Shown here piece after piece: positions 45,265 through 56,145 of a stretch of 64,000 nt of DNA; the first letter of the stretch is position 1; every line of letters starts with the position of its first letter. The notes below the pieces were generated by a model. It saw only the letters and a list, made by a program, of their open reading frames with translations. It was not told the DNA's origin and searched no databases. Source of the stretch: Fulvia fulva (lineage: Eukaryota > Ascomycota > Dothideomycetes > Mycosphaerellales > Mycosphaerellaceae); contig NC_063021.1 of NCBI RefSeq assembly GCF_020509005.1, forward strand, positions 2,542,001 to 2,606,000. Direction: 5' to 3'. The position numbers and the translations under genes are program-made.

Positions 45265-45442
45265 CGGGGTAGTGACATGGACTACGTACGTTCAGAGGGA
45301 AAGCTAATCTAGACAAGGAGTAGTCGGGGGCGGGAAGGGTTTTCACCTATTCGGGTTTCCCTTTGTACATAACAATAGATATATACCTGCATAGGCCGGA
45401 TAGGGTCCTAGAACAGGGGAATGACAAATCTATCTATCTATC

Positions 45443-45456
45443 TATATACTCGAGCT
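45443..45456 (+). repeat. Target-site duplication of L2-A, right copy (14 bp)
   Basis: TATATACTCGAGCT, identical to 41397-41410. Confidence 0.92.
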
Positions 45457-45534
45457 AGATCTTAGAGGCTTCCCGCTATCAAAGGCTAGTATACGAGTAA
45501 TAGCCAATTCATTACTATAAGAGAAGAGTCTTAA
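45457..45534 (+). pseudogene. Pogo/Fot1-type transposase (segment 2)
   Basis: Continues in frame from 41410: the spliced reading is Y-I-L-E-L-D-L-R-G-F-P-L, then R-V-I-A-N-S-L-L, typical of the CENP-B-type domain. One TAA interrupts the end. The frame is lost at 45535, where an LTR begins. Confidence 0.7.
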
Positions 45535-45729
45535 TGTTAAGGTTTACCTCGTAAGGCTACACTTAGTCTTACGTGACCTAGTACGCTAGCGCGCCCGGAC
45601 CCTAGACCCTGACCCCGACGTTTACTTTATCGCGGCTTCGCGACTTTATTATCTTCTCTTCTTTATAGAACTTATTCGATTCTAAGGTATTGATACGTTT
45701 ACGCCCTGTCTTACGCCTTGTCCGTGTTA
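45535..45729. repeat. LTR, 195 bp (second copy of the 2194-2388 LTR)
   Basis: Same length and nearly the same sequence as 2194-2388. Starts TGTTAAGG and ends CCGTGTTA (ancestral CA). It abuts the minus-strand Gypsy at 45730 and could be its 3' LTR or an unrelated solo LTR. Its orientation relative to that Gypsy is uncertain because the 7405 Gypsy start shares a CACGTGACCT block in the other relative orientation. Confidence 0.7.
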
Positions 45730-48700
45730 TTAAGTTCTACCGCCCTTAGATCGCTAAGCCGTACAATTATAGACTACGTATCGCTACTACGACCGCGTAC
45801 GACCGAGACTCGAATAGCCGTAGGTACTAATACGACTATCGGACTAGACAAATCATCCTTTATCCTAAGACTTAACCTAAACCCTCTTACGAAGGCGTTC
45901 CTCCGAGAAGCCTAATAAAAGCGGAACGGCGTACTTAGCGTAGCGTAGTAAGAGGATAAAGACGAGTCGTAGTACCTTTTTGGCGGATAGGCGTTACTTA
46001 GTAGGTATTAGACGCTTAGGGAGGCTATCTCTATTAAAGTTACTAGTACGAGGATTACGACCTCGTTCGGTAAAGAATAGCGACACACCTATTACTTCTA
46101 TAATATAGTTATTCTTTACGAATTCCGCTAGCGGAAGCTACTATACCTAATCTCCTTATACGTAGTCGACAAAGACATAGAGGTACTTCTCTATCTCCTT
46201 ATTTATGTTCTTAGACTGTCTATCGGTCTTAGGATAGAAGGCTATAGATAACTTATAGACTATCCCTACTAGTTCGTAGAAGCGTTACTAAAAAGCTAAT
46301 AGCTATCAACTACCTCGATCTATAACGATAGACAGAGGGGTACTATATAAGCCGTAGTAGTCCCGGACGAAGACCTCGGCAATATATTTGGCCGTTATCT
46401 CCTTTACTAGGATTATATAGTATCCCTTACCCGTACGGTTAGTAATCGTAAGGGTATTAGTATATATAACGCCATTATAATTAGTACTCTTCAGTAGTCC
46501 TACTACGAAATCTATAGCAATTTCGTCCTATAGTTTAAACGGGATTAGTAGGGGTTTTAGTAGCCCTAGGTATTACGTCTACGAGGGTTTTAACGAGCGG
46601 CATTCGTAGTACTTAAAGATCTTATTACGTATATACTACGAAAGACCGGGCTAGACGAAGTCGCGAGTAATAAGCTCGTAGGTCTTCGTACGACCTAGGT
46701 AACTAGTAGAGGGGGTGCTATAATATACTTAGAAGACCTTAAAGCGTAAACCCGGTACGTCTAGTACGAAGACGTTATAGCCGCCGTATCTATTCTTAAT
46801 ATAGATAAGGCCGCCTATAGCTACCGCCTCACTATTATCTATACGGTACTAGCGTAGTAGCGTATAAGGCTCTCCTACGTCTAACTAGCGTAACGCTTAC
46901 TATAGCTCCGCTTCTCCGTATATAACGCGGATCTTAGTTAAAAGTTTATTGTCCTATTGGCCTAGACGGATCTCTATCGGCGGGATGTTAAGGAATCGGT
47001 ACTTAGGTAGTAACGTCTGTTCTTAATACTATCTTCGTAGGTCGTTATTGTTTATAGGGACGTCCTATAGCCGTCGTGTTAGAGTATTAGGTTTAATATT
47101 TGTCTTACTAGGGATATAGACAATCTTAAAGTAGAACTACGATAAGAACTCGGACTAACGTACCTAGCGTCTATTTAGGACCTTAGTACTCGTAAACTAT
47201 TCAAGGTTCTTATAATCGGAGTATACTAGGATTGGCTTACCGCTTTCGTCGGTAAGGTTTTCGAAGTCGGCCTTATCTCTATTAATGTCTCTAGACATAA
47301 GCTCTAGCCTCTCTTCCTTAAAGGCTTTTACGATAGCAAGTAGTTCCGTATTATAGATATCGTAGTTATATTCTTACGGCGATATCTTCTTAGACATAAA
47401 AGCTACTAGGCGCTATATACCGTCTTCTCCTCGCTACGACATCACTATAGTAGTAACGAAGTCTAACGTATCCGTTTCGAGCTTCGTTTCTCGCCCGGGT
47501 ACGAAATGTACGAGTATAATATCGTCCTTAGTAAACGCTTGTCTTATACGTTCGAAAGCGTCCTAACATTCGTTACCCTATACCTATAGTACGTCTTTCT
47601 TAGTAAGCTATGTTATCGGGTAGGCGATGCCTAAGTAGTTACGAATAAACCGCCTATAGAAGTTATAAAAGCTAAGGAAGGATAGAATATCTATTAGGGT
47701 CCGAGGGGTCTCCTATTCTTAGATTACGGCGATCTTGTCCTTATCTATCTTAATACCGTTCGCGCCTATAATTAAGCTAAGGTACTTCGTCTCTTAGACG
47801 TAAAACTCGTACTTATCGATATCGAGTTGAAGTCCTACCTCCTATAGCTTCGCTATAACCTTCTCGACGTAAACGATATACTCCTCTAGGATGTCGCTAA
47901 ATATAAGTACGTTATCGAGGTACGCGGAGGTAAAATCGTCTAGGTACTCTTAGAGCGCGTTATTAATATATAACTAGAAGGTGCCGGGTATATTATAGAG
48001 ACTAAAGGGCATTACTAGACATTCGAATTGACCGTAGCGCGTAGTAAATGCCGTTTTCTACTCGTCCCCTTGCGCGATACGTAAACGATTAAAGGTAGCG
48101 ATTATATCGAGCTTAGTGAAGTACTTCTTACTACTAATCAGGTTAAGGGTATCTTAAATAAGTAGGATAGGGTACCTCGATTTTATAGTAATAGCGTTTA
48201 GGGCGCGGTAGTTGATATAGACGCGTAGTCTACTACCTAGTTTACGTACGATAATCACCGGTAATGCTATAGGCAAGTTACTACGTTAGATATTACCTTT
48301 CTAAGGTTAGTTATCTACCTAAGCTTTTACTACTTCTAACTCTCTATTCAAAATCGGATAGGGCCGCTTAAACGGTAGCCGAGTATCCTTCTTTAGCTTA
48401 ATCTTATAATCTAGGCTAGGGCGATAAGGTAGTAGCTTATCTAACTCTAACTTCGAGAATAGAGCTTACTAATAATAGTATATAGCCGGTAGCTTACCGA
48501 GTACGTCGGGGTCCTTCTGCTTCCGGTATAGCTTTTCTATAAATACGTTATAATCAGTTACGTTTATCGCGTAGGCCTCTACCTAGTACTCCTATTAATA
48601 ACGGAGCGTCCTATAGCAGCTGTCTTTAGTATATATAGCGTACGCGAATATAGCGTTACCGCCTATAATCTTTTGTACTATTATAGCGTAAAGCCCTAAC

Positions 48701-51271
48701 GCTTATACTATAACCGGATCGGCGACGCTCTTAGCCGTATATACTTCGCGTAGGTTAATCTATATAGTATATACTTCCGTGCCTCTCGTACGATAGAGTC
48801 TCCGGAGTTCGTATAAGTGAATCCGCTTAATATCGTCTCTATACCTTGCCCTAACTCTTTTAGCGCCGACTTTAAGGGGCCAAGGGACCGGTATATAGCG
48901 GATATTAGGTCGCTTAAGGCTACCGTAGTCGGGTACCGGCGTTAGTAGTAACTCGAGGATAGGTAACGTTACTAGTAGGCTAACGTTCTTATAGAGAGAG
49001 TGATTCTAATAGTCAACGTCGTTAAAGGTGAGTACGCTTCGCTTCTAGTCTTTATAAGGGCTATACTTCGCGTACTATCTAAGGCTAAGGACTATATTGT
49101 AGTAGGTATTAGTAACTAGGCATTTGACCGTCTCGATATAGCCTTAAAGGTTTAGTTCAATATTTGTAGCTTTAGTAATAATTGTTAGTACTTAGGAGCT
49201 ATTATCTAGGCCTATCGTAAAGGGCTTAATATTATAGAGCGGGAATTTGTGTTTTTGCGTAAAGAAAGTATTTACGAGTTTAGAGTTAGTACTATTATTA
49301 AGGAAGGTATATATATATATATACTCTATTTGCCCTACCCTCTACTATAAAGTAATACGAGACTTTAGGTCCTTTATCTACTTCTATAGAAGAGGGCATA
49401 CTCGCTCGGGCTTATAAGGAAAACGCCTATACGGTACGGGTATATTTATAAGGTTCGTAAGGGTATAAGACTTCCTTAGGCGGACTATTATCTATTACGC
49501 TTAAATAATAGCTTAGGCATTTCCCGCCGGTACTTTAGTAACCGTAAGGCCGTTATTATTAGCCTTCTTCTTAGGACGCTCGTATAGGTCAAGTAGGTAG
49601 CCGGCGGCGCCTAAGACGTAGCCGGTACCCCGGTAGCGTAGGTAGCTACCGCTAGCGATAATCTAAGTATACTAATCTTAAGTAAGTTGTATAAGGTTCT
49701 TATACTAATTAGGGCGGTCCTTCTACGGAAGGAGCGGCTAATTAGTATAAGGAGAGCGGTCGAGAGGTACGTCGTTATCTAAAGGGAGTGTCGGTAGTAT
49801 AATCTACCCTACTATAGGAGGTACCGATACCGTACCGTTACCCTTAGGTATAGCCGTCTTCTTGTCCTTCTTCTCGTCGTTCTTAGTACGTAGTAGGTCG
49901 TATTCAAGTTGAGCTAGCTCGCTCTCTAGGCGGTAGTATTGCCGAGTAAGCTCCTTAACCGACTTCGCGTTAGGTAGTACGACTAGTCGATTACGGTACT
50001 TAAAGCTTAGCTTCTTCTTAAGCTCGATAACCTCGTACTTACGGCTCGCGCCTTATAGGAGCTAGGCGCGCTCACGTTAGAACTTAGTATAGAACTCGGA
50101 GAACTTATTATTCTCTACTATCTTAAGCGCGTCTATATTATTACGCGCGGTGCCCTCGGGATTATAGTCGCCGAAGTTCTTGTCTAGGAAACGTAGGCAT
50201 TTCTTTACGCTCTTAAATAGCCGGCTCGCGGAGGGAATCTTAGAGAAGACGATCTTCTAGGGAATATAGTTACGGAGTATAGAGTGTACTAACCCTATAG
50301 TAGTTTCTTATACGAAACGTAGGGCGGATAGTACGTCCTTAAAGATAGAAGCGGCAAGCTTATTACCGAGTTAAGTAGTCTACTTATTAAGTGTCGGCGA
50401 GTCTTTACTACCTATATTCTCTCCTAAGAATTTGGGCTTAGGTACTTAGACACGGGAACTCGTCTTAAAGTCTTCTACTATAGTTCGGTCATAGCGTACA
50501 ATATCTACGCTACTATCTACAATCTCGAAGTCGTCGTCGTCGTCGACGATAACGGTCTCTTATCTCTTTCTCGATCTCTTGTCCTTACTCTTACGGCGCG
50601 GACGCTCTTCGAAATCGGAATTAGAGTCTAAGGACGAGTCGGAGGAATCGGGGTCGGAGGAGTTATTAGCGAATCGCTCCTTACGTTACTTCCGTATAGG
50701 CTTCGTAGCGGGTTATTCGGCGTACTTTTTAGCTAGTTTATCGCCGCGTCGACGTCGTGACTCGGAGAGGGAGCGGGCGCTACGCTCCTTAGGTTTCTCG
50801 GTAGTACGGCTACGCTTAGCTTCCTCGAGATCCTGTTTGAGCGTAGCGATAGTCTACTATAGCCCTATTACGTCGGTAGCCGTAGGGGCGGAGTCGTCCG
50901 GTACGAGTATTTCTAGTTTAGCGACTTTAACTTTAAATGTGTCGACCTCCTTTTCGGCTCTCTTAGTAGAGCTGTACTAGTTATTAGCCTGCTTCCTATA
51001 CTTAGTGACGTCCTAGTTAGCCTTTATAAGGTCCTTATTAGCTTATTCTAGGTCCTACTTACATTCCTACTTATACTTTTCCGTATATTATAGTTCGGTA
51101 TATACTTCCTCGAACTTCTTCTTATTTAGCTCGTTAGCTTAATATAGCGCCGCCCTATCTAGGATAGCTTAGTAGTAATTAGCCTCGAGTTTACGAAGGG
51201 CGTAGGCAATTGCCTCTAGCTAGTTCTAGACGTAGTCGTAAAACTAAGTCGCGTTAAGTGACCGTAGACAA
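45730..51271 (-). pseudogene. Ty3/Gypsy gag-pol, minus strand, RIP-degraded
   Basis: Reading the minus strand, gag (about 51250-49500) matches the gag at 8200-9850, with a coiled-coil-like N-terminus, a K/R-rich patch and a N-F-G-D-Y-N-P-E-G block near 50160-50190. The protease region is near 49200-49450 and RT about 48450-47700. The catalytic box reads Y-L-D-N at 47922-47911 (GAT-AAC, from GAT-GAC). RNase H is around 47600-47150, and integrase about 46900-46100. Stops throughout. The 5' LTR is missing: the element ends at about 51271, where a Copia begins. The plus-strand open stretch at 50579-50980 is a shadow of this gag. Confidence 0.8.
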
Positions 51272-54200
51272 TTAGAAGAGATAGTTTAACCTTTAGAGAT
51301 ATAGGATAGAGAGCTAATTAGCATTCTTTGTAATTGATGACCTAATAGAAGTGTCTTTTAACAACATTAAGGGCAAGACTCTAAAACTCTAAGAAGAGGC
51401 TATAACTAAAGAGATCCTTAATACGCTAATATGGATAAGACATAATATAGTATACAACTTCAGTATCCTTAGTAGGATTATAGAAGAAGATGAATTTGAG
51501 CTTTAAGGGCTTATATAAATCTAGAAGAGCTACTAAGAAGTAGGTGTATCTCTAGAACAAGTATAGCCAGGTACTACCAACCTATATATATGAGCTTATA
51601 AAGCAATTTGTGACCTTTGAGATAAGTAAAGAGTTTACTATTAGATCTATATAGACATACCTAGTTTCTCTTAGAAAAAGGATTGCTAATGTTGACCTAG
51701 AGGGTCAGTATTATAGGAAAGCTAATATAAGGATGACCTAGCTCTTAAGCTTACTACTACCTAACTACTATATAGCTAGGGATACTATTATAGCTTAGCT
51801 AAAGATGGATTATAAAAGGACCTTAAAGGTCCTTAAAGCTTAAGAAGCTAGGTTAGATTCCTCTAAGGCTAAGTATAGTATAGTAGCTACCTAGGTCAAG
51901 CCCTTAGGTCTAGCAAGACCACTCTCCTACCTTCTCTATAAGAAGGATCATCTAATCAAGGACTGCCCTAGTCTACCTAAGGCAAGAAAGGTCCTTAGAT
52001 CTTATTCCTAACTACTACCTTCCTAGAATATAATATATATTAAGAAGAAGAGAACTCTACTACCTACTTTAAGGAGGACACTAAGAGAGAAGTCCTCTAT
52101 AGAAGAACTTAAGAAAATGGTAAAGAAACTCAGCTCTAACATACTATCACTCTAGAAGAACTAGGCCTAGTCTTATACCTATAAAGTAAAGAAGGCTAGA
52201 AAAGGGTTTTCCGCCCAAGAGTCACGTGACTTATGTAGCTCATCCCTAGAGACAATGTCTAATAATAATGAGTATAATGAAGTGGCTTACTCAACTGTAG
52301 AAGTCTAAGGCAAGTTCCCCTCGTTAGAGTAGTTACGTAACTCCTATACTTAATCCTATATAACTGACTAAAGCTACCTCTTTAGATCTATAACTCCCTT
52401 AACAAGGAAGAAATGGATCAAAGTGGGAGGTGGGTTTTTATTGGCTACTTATATTAGGAATGTAGAGATGAGTAGGAGAGCTAGTAGAAAAGTTGTTTTG
52501 GAAGATGTCCTACTTATACCTAAGCTAGGAGTGAACCTGGTTTTATAGAACTAGTTTAGTAAGCAGTTTAGTGTATAACCTCTATCATTTTCTCTTGTTT
52601 CCCCCTCTATTGAGACTGTTGTCTAGACAAAGCTCCTTAGGGGGGTTCTATTCATTGATAAGATTTCTCCTCTCCTATAAGAACGGGCACATTACTCATT
52701 ATGTGCACTACTAATAGAGAATGCCTTTGTGACTACTCAATTAGAGACCGACCTGAAGCAGTAGGAGCTTTAGTATAGAAGATTTATACACTTTAGGAAG
52801 AATTTGCTCCAGAATCTTTATAAGGTAATAGACTTAAAAGAACCTATTCCTATCCCTAAGGATGGCTTTCACTAGTATAGAGTATGTTCAATAGCAAAGA
52901 TGAAGAAGTATAAAGGCAAAGTTATAGAGAGAAGACCTAAAAGACTTGCCCTTATATCTATTAACATATATAGCCTACTACTAATCTTAACACTAGAATT
53001 CAAATACTAGCTTAAGATTGTTAATAACTTCTCTAGGAGGAAGTGGACCTTTCCTCTTAGGAAAAGAGAAGATGCTCCAGTTGCTCTCTAGAACTAGAAG
53101 ATCAAAGTAGAGAGGAAATTATCAGCGTAGCTAAAAGCAGTAAGACTTAACAATACAAAAGAACTTATTGTATTAGTAAAGCAGTAGGAGAAGGATTTAG
53201 GAATTAGGCTCGAGCCGACTAAGGCATATAACTCTCTACAGAATGGACTAGTTAAGAGGTCAATACAAACCTTAGAGGACTCTATAAGGGCAATGCTTAA
53301 AGAGGCTAAAATGCCGGTTGAATTTTAGCCTAAAGCACTAGAGGCCTAAACTTATATAAGGAACAAACTACTAAATAGCCTAGATTACGATAGGTTCAAG
53401 GTTTTACTAGATAAGGCTTTTGATAGTATTAAACCGACTATTAACTATTTGAAAGTTTGGAGATGTAAAGCTGTTGTCTATATAGACATAAGATCCTAAC
53501 CTTAATAGGCAAGAAGTGACAAGCTAATAAATAGGGGTAAAGAAGTAGTGTTTATTAGGTATGTTAAGAACATAGCTAAAGCCTAGCTCTTTTAGGAACT
53601 AGACATAAGAGCTGTTAAACAACACATATATATAGACTTCTTTAAGGACTAGCCTAGAGGTGATATAGGTCTTAATGTTCTAACATTGAATCTACTAAGT
53701 AGTGTACTAGCTAGGAAGCCCTTAGGAAGGCCGAGGAAGAACGTATCCTTAGGACAATCTACCTACCATTTAGGCGTCTATCAGAGCACCCCCGAAATAG
53801 ATCAGCCAATTGAGAGCCCTAAAGTCGCTCAGCCGAGAAAGCTGTTTGTATAACTTCCCTAACCTCCGGAGAACATAGGGGAATTTCAGAAAATCGATTA
53901 GCTAATTAAGAGAAGCTCCCTAGATCCCTAGGAAATAGACGTTACTAGGTTATAAGTGACGGTCCCTAAATCATCCCTTAGAAAGAGAAAGGCTGACTAT
54001 AATGTTAAGGGCTATGACATGAAATAGAAAGCCCTAAAATCTATAGTCCCTAAGCCCGAACTAACTACTAAAGTAGGAGAAGCAATAGACCTCTTAGAGA
54101 ACCTTGCTACTTTTCACTATACTTTCTTTATAGCTATACAATTAGTAGATAGTTCAATACTATAGGATAGCGAATTCCTAGAAGGAGTTAAGAAAATGGC

Positions 54201-55910
54201 CTTTATAGTAACTATAGAAGCTATTATATACAAGCAAGAGGTCCTAATTCCAAAATCCTATAAGGATGCTATAAATAACAAGAAATAGGGACATCTTTAG
54301 AAGGAAGCAATCTAAAAGGAACTAGATGCTCTATAGAGTCACAACACCTAGGAAAATTCTGTTCTACTAAAAGGAGCAAATCTAGTTACATCAAGATGGG
54401 TCTTTGATATTAAGAGAAGCATTAGTAGAGCTATTAAAAAGTTCAAGGCTAGACTAGTTACAAGGGGCTTCTTACAGAAGTTTGGTGTTGACTTTATAGA
54501 GACAATTGCACCTATAGTAAGACAGGTCACCCTTAGGGTGTTTATAGCTATTGTGTATAAGAAGGATCTTCATCTTTACTAAGTGGATGTGAACAATACA
54601 TTCACAGAAAGCACCCTCTATAAAGACATCTTCATGTTACTACTACTAGGAGTTGAGCTTCTACCAAACATAGTGTTCAAAGTCCTCAAAAGCTTATATA
54701 GACTTAAGCAAGCAGCTAGAGATTAGAATCAACTCTGTGTGTTAAAGCTTAGAGAGATTGGATTCATATAGTCAGAAGTAGATCTATGCCTACTTATCTA
54801 TAAGAAGAGGGAGATCATAATCCTTATACATATAGATAACATTCCAATTGCTATACCAAAGTTGACAGATGTTCTCTAGTTTAAAAGAGAACTTGGCAAG
54901 ATCTTCAAGATCAAAGATCTAGGTGAACCTGAAAAGATCCTTAGTATAAGAGTCATAAGGGACAGGAAGAGAGGAATCCTAAAACTTGACTAAGGACACT
55001 TTATAAGGGACAGCCTAGCTAAGATAGGAATGAACTATAAGAAGGCAGTACCTATACACTTACCTATAGACAGCTATAAGGCCCTCAAACCTTTAAGCCA
55101 TATAGATGAGAGGTGTGACAAGGCAGAGTACTAGAGTATTAATAGTACTTAGATATAGCTAGTAATAATTATAAGGCTAGACATTGCTTTTGCCCTAGGA
55201 AGGATAAGCTCATTTGTGAGTGACCTATCCACCTACCACATAAAGGCTTTGAAGAAGATCACTAGGTACCTAAGATCATACCCTAATCTAGGACTTCAGT
55301 TCTTAAAGTCTAGAAAAGGACACCTTATTAGATACTGTGATTCTGATTATGTAATAGACAAAGTAGACAGACTCTCAATCCTCGGGTATGTCTTCTTTCT
55401 CTATAGGGCACCAGTTTCTTAGATAAGTAAGAAGCAAAAGTCTGTAGCAACATCTATAATAGAGGCTAAATATATAGCTATAAATGTATATACGAAGTAG
55501 TCCTGATTCCTAGCTTTACTACTAAGAGAAATAGATTGTCTAGAGTTAGTAGGAGACTGTTCCTATTAACTAAGAATCACTAGAAACTAGGAGACTGTAT
55601 TAAATTTGAGACCAGTCTAATTAAGAGGTGACAATTAAGCTGCCCTCACCCTAGTAAAAGATATATATGTTCATAACAAGTCGAAGCACATTGATTTTGC
55701 CTATAACGCTATTAGGAAACTTTAGTAGAGGAGGCTTATTGCTATTAAGTACACCCTAACCTCTAAGATAGTTGTAGACGGGTTTACAAAACTAAAGACT
55801 AGTCTATACTTCTAGAGGTTTGTAAGCTAGCTAAACCTATCATAAAAAGGTCCAAGTACTATTAATAGGAAGTGAGTAGACTATAACCTCCTATACAAGA
55901 TAAGTAGGAG
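51272..55910 (+). pseudogene. Copia gag-pol, 5'-truncated, RIP-degraded
   Basis: Sister of the Copia at 24931-30551, on the opposite strand. It starts abruptly at ACAATTAGAAGAG inside gag, so the 5' LTR, leader and first gag codons are missing. Knuckle-like region near 51930-51970; GAG-pre-integrase near 52390-52990; integrase 53050-53650; RT about 54330-54980 with catalytic Y-x-D-N at 54829-54840 (same Asn as the sister); RNase H 55216-55800 (68 open codons at 55216-55422). Many TAG codons. It ends at the 3' LTR. Confidence 0.88.
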
Positions 55911-56145
55911 TATTAAGATGTAGCAACTTAAAGGGAGTCAACAATTAGGAAGTGATCTAGTAGCCTAAGGCATCTACGATGACTTAGCTTATAGGGAGAT
56001 ACCTTCTCTCCCCTTTAGCTTAGATAGACATCTAACACAATCAACACATTGGTTCCTGATATATTGCTATATACTCGTACTATTAGTTAGTTAAAGATTG
56101 ATCTCTTACTCTACTCCGCTACTATCTACCCGTACCTATTTAATA
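55911..56145 (+). repeat. Copia 3' LTR, 235 bp
   Basis: Starts TATTAAGATG and ends TATTTAATA, the mutated form of the LTR at 24931 and 30317, with the same length. It abuts LINE sequence at 56146. Confidence 0.92.

Larger units (their letters stand above)
41411..45442 (+). mobile_element. L2 LINE copy A, lightly mutated, with chimeric 5' leader
   Basis: A 4.0-kb non-LTR element inserted in the pogo-type transposase gene, with a perfect 14-bp target duplication and a (TATC)n tail (45429-45442). The first 1.08 kb (41411-42489) is a leader shared only with copy B. It replaces ORF1 and most of the endonuclease seen in copies C and D. The join to ORF2 is at about 42489/42490. RIP damage is slight compared with the flanks. 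Because the duplication encloses leader and ORF2 together, the unit moved as one piece. Confidence 0.92.

Noticed and set aside
45718..45915. 65-codon plus-strand open frame after the 195-bp LTR
   Set aside because: It does not continue the pogo-type transposase and has no motif. Probably chance in the 3' region of the minus-strand Gypsy.
50579..50980. 133-codon plus-strand open frame rich in S, E and R
   Set aside because: Antisense of a Gypsy gag whose minus-strand homology with 8200-9200 is clear. It has no motif of its own.
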